From IMG/VR virus record IMGVR_UViG_3300002231_000335, positions 12,770 to 44,933 of that record: a stretch of DNA of 32,164 bases, one strand, 5' to 3'. The notes under the pieces were generated by a model. It searched no databases and had not been told where the DNA came from. It worked only from the letters and a program-made list of their open reading frames with translations. This stretch comes from a virus. The translations under genes were made by a program, and so were the position numbers. How positions within the stretch are numbered: the first letter of the stretch is position 1; every line of letters begins with the position of its first letter. Below are positions 16,613 to 23,302 of the stretch, piece after piece.

Positions 16613-17023
16613 TCAAAAAGGAATGTCGTCGTCATCGTCTGGCGCGCCGCCAAAACCATCGTCATCCGGCGGCGACGATCCGCCCCCTTCGCTCTTGCCC
16701 CCACCACTGAGAACAATGTTAGACGCGACGATCTCGGTTGAGTATCGTTTCTCACCGTCCTTCTCATAGCTGCTAGTCCTGATCGATCCCTCGACTAGCA
16801 ACCGATCCCCCTTCTTGAGAAAGCGCGCTAGGCCCTCGCCACGCTTGCCCCAAACGCTCACCCGGTGCCACTCGGTGCGCTCTTGCTTTTCCTTGTTGCG
16901 GTCAAGGAAAGTTTCAGAGGTTGCAAGCCTCATGTTGAGAACGTGAGTTTCCCCCGCTGCCCTCAGTTCGGGATCCGCTCCCAAGTTGCCTAGCAATATG
17001 ACTCGGTTCAATCCTTGGCTCAT
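16613..17023 (-). CDS. ssb: Single-stranded DNA-binding protein
   Basis: The 136-residue protein has an OB-fold of bacterial SSB type at residues 1-110 (LNRVILLGNLGADPELRAAG, then TEWHRVSVWGKRGEGLARFLKKGDRLLVEGSI). A Gly-rich linker leads to an acidic tail ending DDDDDIPF, the peptide that recruits SSB partners. The length is slightly short for SSB because the linker is short. It covers single strands during replication and recombination. Its start overlaps the upstream stop by 4 bp. Confidence 0.95.
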   Translation of the reverse strand: MSQGLNRVILLGNLGADPELRAAGETHVLNMRLATSETFLDRNKEKQERTEWHRVSVWGKRGEGLARFLKKGDRLLVEGSIRTSSYEKDGEKRYSTEIVASNIVLSGGGKSEGGGSSPPDDDGFGGAPDDDDDIPF

Positions 17024-17646
17024 GATTCAGTTTCGCTTTCTGCCGGCTCTTCAGTTGCGGGCTCTTCTGGTGTTTCGGTTTCGTTAGCTTCTTGTGAGTC
17101 ACTAACAGTTTGCTCATGCGCGGCGAACCACGCTTCTTTTGCTCCGGCGATCTTTGCGCCCTGCTCTTTGTTCCACTGCTTCTTGCGAACGCTCGCTAAG
17201 AACTCGCCTAGCTCTTCAGCCGTTGCGCATCCCTCGATCCCTGCAAGCGCGTATTCAAGATCCTTTGCCGTTGCAGCCGACCCAGTGTTCTTGCTTTTCG
17301 TGCGCTTGCCGTCGCGACCCTTCACGTTTTTCACGCGAAGTGCATCAACAGTTTTCTTGCCTAGCTTTGCATCGTTCACCTGATAGAGCGTGATGCTGCA
17401 ACCCTCCCAGCCGGAAGAGTTTTTTCCTAGCGATTGCTTGATTGTTTCTACGTTCGTTTTGTTGAGCGCAAGTTTCTTCTTTGAGTTGGAGAACGTGATC
17501 ACGGGCTTGCGTTTCTTCTGGCTAGTGCCTGCGATCTGCAACTCCCCTTGATCAACGCTCGCAATCTTTCCGGTGAAAGTTTTTCCCCCGTCAAGATCGC
17601 AAGCTCGCCAAAAGTCGCTCTCAAACATTGCGTCGATGTTACTCAT
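17020..17646 (-). CDS. Conserved phage protein linked to SSB and exonuclease
   Basis: The 208-residue protein has an N-terminal domain whose pattern is common in phage recombination clusters: KTFTGKIASVDQGELQI, KRKPVITFSNSKKKLALNKTN, WEGCSITLYQVND, then KTVDALRVKNV. The LNKTN and IxLY elements recur in that family, whose function is not known to me. The middle (LAGIEGCATAEELGEFLA) is helical and the C-terminus is very acidic (ETETPEEPATEEPAESETES). It sits between the exonuclease and SSB and probably helps handle single-stranded DNA. Confidence 0.68.
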   Translation of the reverse strand: MSNIDAMFESDFWRACDLDGGKTFTGKIASVDQGELQIAGTSQKKRKPVITFSNSKKKLALNKTNVETIKQSLGKNSSGWEGCSITLYQVNDAKLGKKTVDALRVKNVKGRDGKRTKSKNTGSAATAKDLEYALAGIEGCATAEELGEFLASVRKKQWNKEQGAKIAGAKEAWFAAHEQTVSDSQEANETETPEEPATEEPAESETES

Positions 17647-17668
17647 ACTTTTTCTCTTTCTGTTGCTG

Positions 17669-18535
17669 TTAGTCGATGATTAGATCATCGTCTGGAGAAG
17701 CCCAAGCGGGCAACTCAAACTCAATGATGCAGGGCGCTACTCCGGGCCATGCTTGATGCATGAAGTGTTTTTCACTAACACCTTGCTCACGGTAGGATGC
17801 TTCCATGGCTTCGCAATACTCAAGACGATCAAGCCATAGATCGACCTGCCGCTTGCCGTAGTCGAGCACGTTTTGCGGCGCGTGAATCACTGCAACGTCA
17901 TAGGGCGCTTTCTTCTCTTGAGCAATCCAATACCAAGGCAACGCCTCGCCGGTCTGGTAGGTGTTAGCGGCTTGGTAGTACCATGCTTGCGCCGGGTAAT
18001 CGTAGTTGAGCGCGCTTTTGAAAAAGCGGCGCGGCTCGATGTGTTCGGTGCTCTTGAGATCTCCCATGTAACGCCTGGTCTTGAGCGCCGTGTTCCTGAA
18101 GTCGATCTTGCTCTTGCACTTGTGGCCGCGATACTCCCAGAACTCAGGGATCTCAAACTCACAACCGCGACCCCTCAAGAGCTTCTTTGCTTCGGGGTGC
18201 TCAAGCACCTTTGCAGCCATTGTGATGAGCTTGTTATGATCGGCCAGACTGATGATCTGTTTGCCTTCGTTCTCCTCCGAGAACTCATCCCAAGCCTTGC
18301 CGCGCTTCTGTTTGATCGTCGCTGGCATCACGCAAAAGTCTTGCTCAAAAACTTCGGGCTCAAGGGTCAGAGCATGATAGGCGCGCCCAAAAGCAAACGC
18401 GGTTGAATCACCCGATCCGTTGTCGCGTTCGTGCCTAAAATGCTTCGGACTCAAGTCGATCTTTTTTAGCGTCGAATAGTTTAGTCCCGGCGCTGATCGG
18501 TACTCTGCTTCGGTCATGTTTTCGGTGTTGTCCAT
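17669..18535 (-). CDS. PD-(D/E)XK exonuclease, RecE/ExoVIII-like
   Basis: The 288-residue protein begins with the typical front of the family (MTEAEYRSAPGLNYSTLKKI, SPKHFRHER, TAFAFGRAYHALTLEPEVF). The nuclease core is visible as CKSKIDFRN, then YMGDLKSTEHIEPRRF and NYDYPAQAWYYQAA, giving D...DxK plus the helical QxxxY. It would degrade one DNA strand from ends to make substrate for annealing. No RecT-like annealase is seen next to it; the neighbour at 17020-17646 could fill that place. The first gene of the minus operon, it starts 86 bp from the divergent HTH gene. Confidence 0.88.
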   Translation of the reverse strand: MDNTENMTEAEYRSAPGLNYSTLKKIDLSPKHFRHERDNGSGDSTAFAFGRAYHALTLEPEVFEQDFCVMPATIKQKRGKAWDEFSEENEGKQIISLADHNKLITMAAKVLEHPEAKKLLRGRGCEFEIPEFWEYRGHKCKSKIDFRNTALKTRRYMGDLKSTEHIEPRRFFKSALNYDYPAQAWYYQAANTYQTGEALPWYWIAQEKKAPYDVAVIHAPQNVLDYGKRQVDLWLDRLEYCEAMEASYREQGVSEKHFMHQAWPGVAPCIIEFELPAWASPDDDLIID

Positions 18536-18544
18536 AGCTCGCGA

Positions 18545-18583
18545 ACCTAACAGCTCTTGCTTGTTGTGGCAAGCACTCTTGCC
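18545..18583 (-). promoter_or_regulatory. Exonuclease-operon promoter with GGCAAG palindrome
   Basis: On the minus strand TTGCCA (RC of 18567-18572), 16 bp and TTAGGT (RC of 18545-18550) make a weak promoter whose start would be very near the exonuclease ATG. The -35 is overlapped by GGCAAG-CACT-CTTGCC (18568-18583). A palindrome with the same arms lies at 21263-21278 in the ParB-like gene's leader. This looks like an operator in the divergent region. Confidence 0.5.
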
Positions 18584-18585
18584 CC

Positions 18586-18614
18586 TTGTGTTAGGCGGGT
18601 GTGACAGCTAATAT
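18586..18614 (+). promoter_or_regulatory. Promoter of HTH gene, predicted leaderless
   Basis: TTGTGT (18586-18591), 17 bp, TAATAT (18609-18614), then the ATG seven bases after the -10 at 18621. The inverted arms GGGTG and CACCC surround the -10. A transcript starting at the A of ATG needs no ribosome-binding site, and none is present. Confidence 0.7.
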
Positions 18615-18620
18615 CACCCG

Positions 18621-18896
18621 ATGGCTGTACTAAAAACAGAGGGCCGCGTTGCGCTTCGCGGCTGGCTTTCAAAGCATGAGCGATCTGTTAGTTGGCTCGC
18701 TCGAATGCTTGGAGTGAGCACAACAACCATACATAGCTGGCTCTCTGGGAAGAGTAGGCCGCTTCACTTTCACAGGGAGTGCATCGAAGATCTAACCCGA
18801 ATCGCTTCGTGTGAATGGTTTACAAAAAAGGAACTTGCGATCATGAATGAATCCAAGAAGCGGATCGCAAGCTATCACAGAAATAACCACCAATGA
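18621..18896 (+). CDS. HTH transcriptional regulator (leaderless)
   Basis: The 91-residue protein has a helix-turn-helix of Cro/CI type near residues 13-45 (LRGWLSKHERSVSWLARMLG, VSTTTIHSWLSGKSRPLHFH). The second and third helices are around SWLARMLGVSTTTIHSWLSG. It lies divergent to the exonuclease operon with inverted repeats in the 85-bp gap, so it may control that operon and itself. The start codon is at the predicted +1, as in lambda cI transcribed from PRM. It overlaps the next gene by ATGA. Confidence 0.8.
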   Translation: MAVLKTEGRVALRGWLSKHERSVSWLARMLGVSTTTIHSWLSGKSRPLHFHRECIEDLTRIASCEWFTKKELAIMNESKKRIASYHRNNHQ

Positions 18897-19593
18897 GAAT
18901 CATACTTCCCGATCTTATCGTCGCCGGGGGCCTAGCTTTGGCCGCGTCGATCCCTCTAACGAAATGCTCACTAGCTTACGGCGCGGAACCACCAGCCGAT
19001 CAAGTTGTGGAGAACCTGACACAACGTGTCTTAAAATACACACCGACTTGGTATCCACCGGGGGGCGGTCCAGAAACGACAATTGATCGCGAAGCTCGAT
19101 GGGCCGGGATCGTTGGCGTTGCATGGGATCGAATCATCAAAAGCTCACAACCCGATGTGGCCAAACGATCAATCCGCGCTGCTTCTCGCAACGTGGAAAT
19201 TTGAGAGCGCGTTTGACTTCCATGTCCACGGCGGCGAAGTGTCCCCCCATAGGCTCCCAGGACAGCGGCAAGGCGCGTTGCTTGGGGCAGTTGCACCACA
19301 TTAAAAGCTGGTGGACTGAAGACGAGTGGAGAGCCCTTGCGGGACGCAATCACGAAGCGACCGAACGATGCGCAAAGGCAACGCTTCGGGCGTTCTGGTA
19401 TCATGCCGAACGGTGCAAGCTACGGCGCGACATTCCGAAGGCGAAACGATGGCGCGGGATGTTATCACTTGATGAGGTTGCGATCCTCATGGGTGCCTAT
19501 GGAACCGGCACAACGTGCAAGCCGCTTGCGTGGCAAAAAAAGCGCGTTGCTGAATTTGAAAAACTGAGAGAGGTTGACCCTGTAAATGGCTAA
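18893..19593 (+). CDS. Secreted lysozyme-like transglycosylase (frameshifted)
   Basis: Three frames join into one protein of about 232 residues after removing one base near 19158 (CCC) and one in the CCCCCC run at 19243-19248. The first segment has a signal-like N-terminus (LPDLIVAGGLALAASIPLTK). The second has ATWKFESAFDFHVHGGEV with the likely catalytic Glu. The third has GSQDSGKARCLGQLHHIKSWW, then LAGRNHEATERCAKATLRAF. These patterns match lysozyme-like soluble transglycosylase domains in phage proteins. A role in entry or lysis is possible. It overlaps the HTH gene and is probably co-transcribed, which is unusual for a cell-wall enzyme. Confidence 0.65.
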
Positions 19594-19901
19594 CACACGA
19601 ATCACACGTTGAGGCGGTTGAGGCTCTTGAGAAACTAGGGGTCGGCGATGCGGTAAACGAGATCGGCGAACTGTTGCGCGATGGTGACGGCCTAGGCAAG
19701 CACGGTGAGCAAGGATGGCGCGATCTCTCCTATGCCGAGTTGTGCGCGAAGATCGGGAGACACAATCCGGGGCTTGCGGGATTAATGTCTTATGATGACG
19801 ATTCGCGGCGCTCCGTTTGGGCTCATCTTGGGGTCCGTGCTCTTATGGCACTTCAGATCGTGCTTGAGAGACTGCGGCGCGGGCTCTCAGCGGGCTTCTA
19901 A
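19586..19901 (+). CDS. Hypothetical protein, about 105 residues (frameshift near start)
   Basis: The ATG at 19586 overlaps the previous stop. The frame shifts within the AACACAC stretch just after it, and then reads THESHVEAVEALEKLGVGD, AVNEIGELLRDGDG, WRDLSYAELCAKIGRH and a C-terminal helix ALMALQIVLERLRRGL. The only intact ATG-independent start downstream is at 19674. I do not recognise the family. It is the last gene before a strong hairpin. Confidence 0.5.
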
Positions 19902-19917
19902 GAGCCTTTCACAGAGA

Positions 19918-19948
19918 AACGGCGCTAGGGGACCAACCTAGCGCCGTT
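19918..19948. terminator. Bidirectional terminator hairpin
   Basis: A perfect 12-bp stem AACGGCGCTAGG / CCTAGCGCCGTT with a seven-base loop lies between two convergent genes that end at 19901 and 19967. There is no long T run, but the stem is very stable. Confidence 0.75.
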
Positions 19949-19966
19949 CGTCGTTCTGAGGGGCTC

Positions 19967-20266
19967 TCAGCGGGCGGGAATCATCGCAACCGCTTGCAGT
20001 GTGAGATCCGGGATATCATCGATCAAGCGACCGGCGATCATGCTCTCAAGATCGTCGCCGCGTAGCACTTCGATCAAGCCCTTCGTGAGTGAGAACTGAA
20101 ACCGAACGGCAACCTCAACAAGTGTGATGTTTTCGTTAGCGGCTGCATACTCGATCATTTGCTTCGCAATGCTCGCAATGAACTCCTCACGCTCTTCATC
20201 ATAGACGCGCTCGGCTGCTTCGGAAAAGTCGATCACAACCTCTAGTTCTGGTGATATATTTCTCAT
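19967..20266 (-). CDS. Hypothetical protein, 99 residues
   Basis: The acidic helical protein reads SPELEVVIDFSEAAERVYDE, REEFIASIAKQMIEYAAANE, then VAVRFQFSLTKGLIEVLRGD. Start is the ATG at 20266 with AAAAGGAC five bases upstream. Longer starts run through the terminator. The order SPELEVVIDFSE...ITLVEVAVRFQFS suggests an alpha/beta fold, but I do not recognise a family. Confidence 0.6.
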   Translation of the reverse strand: MRNISPELEVVIDFSEAAERVYDEEREEFIASIAKQMIEYAAANENITLVEVAVRFQFSLTKGLIEVLRGDDLESMIAGRLIDDIPDLTLQAVAMIPAR

Positions 20267-20278
20267 GTTGTCCTTTTC

Positions 20279-20310
20279 AAAAAAAAGGGGGAAGGCCGAA
20301 GCCCTCCCCC
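20279..20310 (-). terminator. Rho-independent terminator after ParB-like gene
   Basis: On the minus strand GGGGGAGGGC-TTCG-GCCTTCCCCC is followed directly by eight T. The stem has ten positions with one mismatch and a TTCG tetraloop. It lies 24 bp after the ParB-like stop. Confidence 0.9.
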
Positions 20311-20333
20311 GGTGTGAGCGAAGTGTTAACGCT

Positions 20334-21245
20334 TTACTTATTTGCAGCCGCGTCCTTCTTGGCTTGGTTGTTCGGGTGAACCCTGCGATCCGTTGTCTTA
20401 CCCATGGCAGTATCGGCAACCATCAACTTGATCTCAGCGTTGAAGAGACGGCGCAAGAAGTCTTGATCCCGGTCTCCCAGCTTCTTGGAGCAAGCAACAA
20501 GCTCATTGCGTAGCTTGCTGATCGACTCGTCAAGGCTATCAGCTTGAGCGTCGGTGAGTTCAGCGCGCAACCGACCGCCCTTGCTTCCCTTGCCGCTGCT
20601 CTCTCCCTCTCCCTCACCGCTGTTGCGCTTGAGCGTCTTGCGGTACTTGGAAACCATCACGTTGCTCACTCCGATATGCTTCGCAATGTCGCGATCCGAG
20701 AACTTGGAAAACTCGGGATGTGTGAGGAAAGTGCGAACGGCTTTCTTCTTGTCGTCGTTGCTTCGGGCTAGGCCGTGGGTGCTGTTAGCACCTAGTGAGT
20801 GAAAGAGCGCTTCTTTCTCGCCACCTGGCAGAACCTTGACCGTGACCGTAACGTCGCCGTTTTCTTTGAGTGCGTGCAAGCGGTGGAAGCCATCGGCCAG
20901 GATGTACTGATCGCCATTTGCGAAAACATCAATAGGGGGAAACTTGATCCCGTCTTGCATGAGGGTCGCGTATTCTTTCGCCTTCCGCTCACTGATCTTT
21001 TCCCGTGCCTGCATCTTGCTTTCATCGGCGACGATCTTGGCCATGGGAACATTTTTTTCAACCTTACCCGCGCCGATCTTCATGATGGGGGGAGCCTTCG
21101 GGGCTTTCTCCTTCTTGGCGGTTGCGGGCTTTGCCTTGCCGTCCTTCTTGGGAGCGCTAGCGGGCTTTGCGGCGGGCTTTGCGGCGGGCTTTGCAGCGGT
21201 AGCGGGGGAGGTGGTTGCGGGTGCGTTTGCGGTTACATTGGTCAT
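20334..21245 (-). CDS. ParB/Srx-domain protein
   Basis: The 303-residue protein starts with a 55-residue low-complexity tail rich in Ala, Pro and Lys (TAAKPAAKPAAKPASAPKKD). The ParB N-terminal fold follows: VPMAKIVADESKMQAREKIS, YATLMQDGIKFPPIDVF and YILADGFHRLHALKENG, where DGFHR corresponds to the family's GxRR/DGxHR box. Then comes an HTH-like segment (FSDRDIAKHIGVSNVMVSKYRKTL) and a charged Gly/Ser linker. Such proteins bind DNA, and related phage forms can have nuclease activity or regulate early genes. ParA is not seen, so partition is uncertain. Confidence 0.82.
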   Translation of the reverse strand: MTNVTANAPATTSPATAAKPAAKPAAKPASAPKKDGKAKPATAKKEKAPKAPPIMKIGAGKVEKNVPMAKIVADESKMQAREKISERKAKEYATLMQDGIKFPPIDVFANGDQYILADGFHRLHALKENGDVTVTVKVLPGGEKEALFHSLGANSTHGLARSNDDKKKAVRTFLTHPEFSKFSDRDIAKHIGVSNVMVSKYRKTLKRNSGEGEGESSGKGSKGGRLRAELTDAQADSLDESISKLRNELVACSKKLGDRDQDFLRRLFNAEIKLMVADTAMGKTTDRRVHPNNQAKKDAAANK

Positions 21246-21262
21246 GGTTCTAATCCTGTTCC

Positions 21263-21278
21263 GGCAAGGTATCTTGCC
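21263..21278. promoter_or_regulatory. GGCAAG-N4-CTTGCC palindrome in ParB leader
   Basis: The sequence GGCAAG-GTAT-CTTGCC lies between the ParB start and its predicted promoter. It shares both arms with 18568-18583. It could be an operator or, in RNA, a 6-bp hairpin near the ribosome-binding site. Confidence 0.5.
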
Positions 21279-21298
21279 TAATCTGTAAAGGGGCTCTG

Positions 21299-21327
21299 AG
21301 CCTAATTGATGGTTGTTCTAAGTGCAA
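21299..21327 (-). promoter_or_regulatory. Predicted promoter of ParB-like gene
   Basis: On the minus strand TTGCAC, 17 bp, TAGGCT. The -35 and its upstream context (GGGCTTGCAC) equal those of the 22449-22476 promoter, but the spacer lacks the TTGAA palindrome. The leader is about 47 bases. Confidence 0.5.
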
Positions 21328-21351
21328 GCCCTTGCGGGCAGTTCCTACCAG

Positions 21352-21369
21352 AAAAGGCCCGGCCCTTTT
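21352..21369 (-). terminator. Hairpin after small minus gene
   Basis: AAAAGG-CCCGGC-CCTTTT forms a 6-bp stem that ends in T on the minus strand. It follows the stop at 21403 and precedes the ParB promoter. Confidence 0.5.
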
Positions 21370-21402
21370 CAGGGTGCGGGCCGTTGCGGGTGTTAGTCGT
21401 TA

Positions 21403-21634
21403 TCAGCTTGCAAGCATGAGAGCTTGCGTGAAGTCAAAGATCCTTGCGTGGGCTTCTAAGTCGTAATCTAGATCGGGGCGGTCACCTTCAATTGAGCAAG
21501 CCACCCTAGGGCTCCAGGCAAAAAACGACCTTTAGCGTATGGAATGTTGGCCCGGATGCAACCGCTGATTCGCGCTTTCTCCTACGACGGTAAAAAGTAA
21601 CTGAGGTTGTGACGGTAACGGTTTCGATAATCAT
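21403..21634 (-). CDS. Small hypothetical protein (one frameshift)
   Basis: From the ATG at 21634 the frame reads MIIETVTVTTSVTFYRRRRKR, then SAVASGPTFHTLKVVF. An extra base in the TTTTTT run (plus strand A run near 21520) cuts it off at CLEP. With one T removed it continues AWSPRVACSIEGDRPDLDYD, LEAHARIFDFTQALMLAS to 21403. The repaired length is 77 residues. A promoter of the TTGCGC-palindrome type lies 54 bp upstream, which supports a real gene. Function unknown. Confidence 0.5.
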
Positions 21635-21687
21635 TGCGGCGATCCTTTTTAGCGGGGGGGGGGTCTTGGTTTGCCCCGGTAAGAGTT

Positions 21688-21715
21688 AGACTAGTGAATA
21701 TTCTTCAACGCGCAA
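21688..21715 (-). promoter_or_regulatory. Promoter with palindromic operator in spacer
   Basis: On the minus strand TTGCGC, 16 bp, TAGTCT. The spacer is GTTGAAGAATATTCAC. Both boxes are identical to the ArdC promoter. It serves the small gene starting at 21634. Confidence 0.7.
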
Positions 21716-21725
21716 GCGGTATCTG

Positions 21726-22136
21726 TTAGTTTTTTACAGTCTCGCCATAAACCAGCTCATGCAACTCAATCGCGGCTTGAGTTTGCGCAAGCTCAAAGCA
21801 GCACTTGAAAAGGTCGGCGGTTGCTTCGCGCTCTGCTCGCTTCTCAGCGGTGAGCTTGAGCAAGGGGAGCAATGATCGGGTCTCTTCTATGCCCTCAAGA
21901 GCGCGCTTGAGAATATCGGGATCATCGCTGTTTACATCGAAGCGCAAGCGGTAGGTCATGGCCTGCCCATGAGCGTCAAGGTTGATCACAACGTCCGTTT
22001 TCTCGTAGCACTTAGAAGCGGGATCCTCGACTTCGTAGATCGCCACGTTGAAGGCGGCTGCATTGTCGAAGGTTTGGGGAGCGAGGTCGCTATGGGTAGA
22101 GGAAACGATCTCGATGCTGGTGATAACTTTGCTCAT
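21726..22136 (-). CDS. Hypothetical protein, possible LPD25-like
   Basis: From the ATG at 22136 the protein has 136 residues. The pattern VITSIEIVSSTHSDLAPQTF, DNAAAFNVAIYEV, YEKTDVVINL and AMTYRLRFDVN resembles small polyvalent-protein-associated domains that occur with ArdC-like proteins in phages and plasmids. This resemblance is from memory of the pattern and is weak. The C-terminal half is helical (LLKLTAEKRAEREATADLFKC). AAGGACC lies upstream of the start; an alternative start is 12 codons earlier. Confidence 0.6.
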   Translation of the reverse strand: MSKVITSIEIVSSTHSDLAPQTFDNAAAFNVAIYEVEDPASKCYEKTDVVINLDAHGQAMTYRLRFDVNSDDPDILKRALEGIEETRSLLPLLKLTAEKRAEREATADLFKCCFELAQTQAAIELHELVYGETVKN

Positions 22137-22176
22137 GGTGTGGTCCTTAGTGGCTTGTTCTTCGTGGTACATACCC

Positions 22177-22204
22177 AAAAAGCCCCGGCTTTTCAGCTCG
22201 GGGC
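22177..22204 (-). terminator. Terminator between two minus genes
   Basis: On the minus strand GCCCCG / CGGGGC forms a 6-bp stem with an 11-base loop, followed by five T. It lies after the stop of the gene at 22226. Confidence 0.7.
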
Positions 22205-22225
22205 GGTTGTTTGGGGGGGGGGCTC

Positions 22226-22441
22226 TCAGCAATCGTAGAGAGCAAGGGCCCGAAGGGCCCGGCGACGCTCACTATCAAGGATCCCCCGGTTGCGCCGTGA
22301 AAAGGTTTCGTCCTTTGACTGGCGATCAAGGACTTTCACAAGATCCTTGAGCCAGTGGCACCCCATGCCGTTGTCGGCGTCAGAGATTGCCATTTGAACG
22401 GCGTTGCAGGCGGAGTCGATAACTTTTTGCTCGGTGAACAT
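22226..22441 (-). CDS. Hypothetical protein, 71 residues
   Basis: The helical protein reads TEQKVIDSACNAVQMAISDA, then GCHWLKDLVKVLDRQSKDE and a basic end with SERRRALRALALYDC. The family is unknown. It is preceded within a few bases by a strong palindrome-containing promoter whose predicted start gives almost no leader. It marks the left edge of the origin-like region. Confidence 0.6.
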   Translation of the reverse strand: MFTEQKVIDSACNAVQMAISDADNGMGCHWLKDLVKVLDRQSKDETFSRRNRGILDSERRRALRALALYDC

Positions 22442-22448
22442 GAGATAG

Positions 22449-22476
22449 ATTGTATTGAAGAATCTTCAACGTGCAA
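22449..22476 (-). promoter_or_regulatory. Promoter with perfect palindrome in spacer (gene at 22441)
   Basis: On the minus strand TTGCAC, 16 bp, TACAAT, the best -10 of the set. The spacer contains the perfect palindrome TTGAAGATTCTTCAA (22455-22469). The -10 ends eight bases before the ATG, so the message would be leaderless or nearly so. Confidence 0.75.
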
Positions 22477-22907
22477 GCCCTCATTTGAGTTTTTTTCAGG
22501 GCGTTCTCAGAAAAAGGAACCGGGTGCGCGTAGCAGTAACCGTGCCACAATCGGCCCGAAAAACGTGTTTTCTGCGATGGCGGAACTCCTATGTTTTAAG
22601 GGGTTTTGAGCGTTGCGATTGCGACGGCAGCTGTTTTAAGCCATTGAATATTATTTCATGTTAACAGTTAACTCATTTCGGCGAATCGCTTGACACCCGC
22701 TAGGGCCCCTCAGAGGCCCCCTAAGACGTTTTGACCCCACTAAGCGGTACTCACCCGTTCTCGCGCTGAAAACGCGAATGGCGCTGCCATACATTTTTCG
22801 CAGCTGTTTTTAAGTGGTTTCAGCACTTGCTAGGACACGGTGTGACACACCACAAAAAAAGCCAAAAAAAGAGCTTGTGTTCGGTTGCATCCTGTAGTTA
22901 GCCGCAG
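22477..22907. other. Non-coding stretch left of the iteron array
   Basis: I see no convincing gene here. It holds a degenerate palindrome (TTGAATATTATTTCA near 22644), a GTTAACAGTTAAC inverted repeat near 22661, and a direct repeat GCAGCTGTTTT(T)AAG near 22628 and 22799. There is also a TCGCG/CGCGA hairpin near 22763 and the palindrome GGTGTGACACACC near 22838, followed by two A-rich runs. Short direct and inverted repeats next to iterons fit an origin region. Confidence 0.5.
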
Positions 22908-23062
22908 TCTCACAAGGTGCCCAAATCTCTCACAAGGTGCCCAAAGCTCTCACAAGGTGGGCGGCTTGCCTACAAGGTGCGAGGTTTGGTGACACTGTAG
23001 GTGCTTGCCTACATGGTGAGACATGCTCTCACTGTGTGGGTGTTGTCCTACATGGTGGGAGC
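22908..23062. repeat. Iteron-like repeat array, candidate replication origin
   Basis: TCTCACAAGGTG begins at 22908, 22928 and 22948, and GCCTACAAGGTG at 22968, so the first four are spaced exactly 20 bp. More diverged units follow at about 22988 (GGTGACACTGTAG), 23007 (GCCTACATGGTG), 23027 (TCTCACTGTGTGG) and 23046 (TCCTACATGGTG). The core is CWMCAWGGTG. Such head-to-tail arrays bind initiator proteins on plasmids and phages. An ATTCTCGAGAAT palindrome follows near 23076. The flanks carry divergent transcription units, as expected for an origin. Confidence 0.72.
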
Positions 23063-23141
23063 TTGTGGGAGCGTGTATTCTCGAGAATTACAGTGAGGGT
23101 GGATGTGGTCGGATGTAGGCAAGAGTGGGAGAAAACGGGCG

Positions 23142-23194
23142 TTGAAGTTTCTTCAATTAGGGGGTTGAATAATATGCGAAGCGCGTGTTAGAAT
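23142..23194 (+). promoter_or_regulatory. Tandem palindrome and promoter right of iterons
   Basis: A perfect palindrome TTGAAGTTTCTTCAA (23142-23156) is followed by -35 TTGAAT (23165-23170), 18 bp, and -10 TAGAAT (23189-23194). The second site has only one good half (TTGAATAATATGC). The -10 is followed by AGCGCC and GTG, as at 14299-14307. Confidence 0.68.
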
Positions 23195-23200
23195 AGCGCC

Positions 23201-23278
23201 GTGACTGCGGCTCTTCTCATAAAAGAAAAGGGCCGGGGTAGATGGTCGCTTTTCTGCTCCCTCCCCCTTGACTGTTGA
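23201..23278 (+). CDS. Candidate leaderless microprotein, 25 residues
   Basis: The GTG is seven bases after TAGAAT, matching the predicted +1, and opens (M)TAALLIKEKGRGRWSLF then CSLPLDC. The stop overlaps the next operator. A non-coding leader RNA is equally possible. I list it because the promoter and start geometry repeat those at 14305, not because of any protein similarity. Confidence 0.25.
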   Translation: MTAALLIKEKGRGRWSLFCSLPLDC

Positions 23279-23295
23279 AGAATATTCAAGACAAT
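23268..23295 (+). promoter_or_regulatory. Promoter with perfect palindrome in spacer (gene at 23303)
   Basis: TTGACT (23268-23273), 16 bp, GACAAT (23290-23295). The spacer is G plus the perfect palindrome TTGAAGAATATTCAA. It has the same geometry as the minus-strand set. The ATG is eight bases after the -10, though AGGAGG also lies between them. Confidence 0.72.
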
Positions 23296-23302
23296 AGGAG
23301 GC

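Noticed and set aside
16207-16767. N-terminally extended MazG-like protein from 16767
   Set aside because: The extra residues read antisense-like Arg/Thr-rich sequence inside the SSB gene. The family starts at the ATG at 16551.
20334-21245. Complete ParABS partition system
   Set aside because: No ParA ATPase lies beside the ParB-like gene in this window and no parS-like array was found, so I call only a ParB-domain protein.
22908-23062. CRISPR array
   Set aside because: The repeats are short with no unique spacers of 30 bp or more, and the units follow directly at about 20 bp. They fit iterons better.
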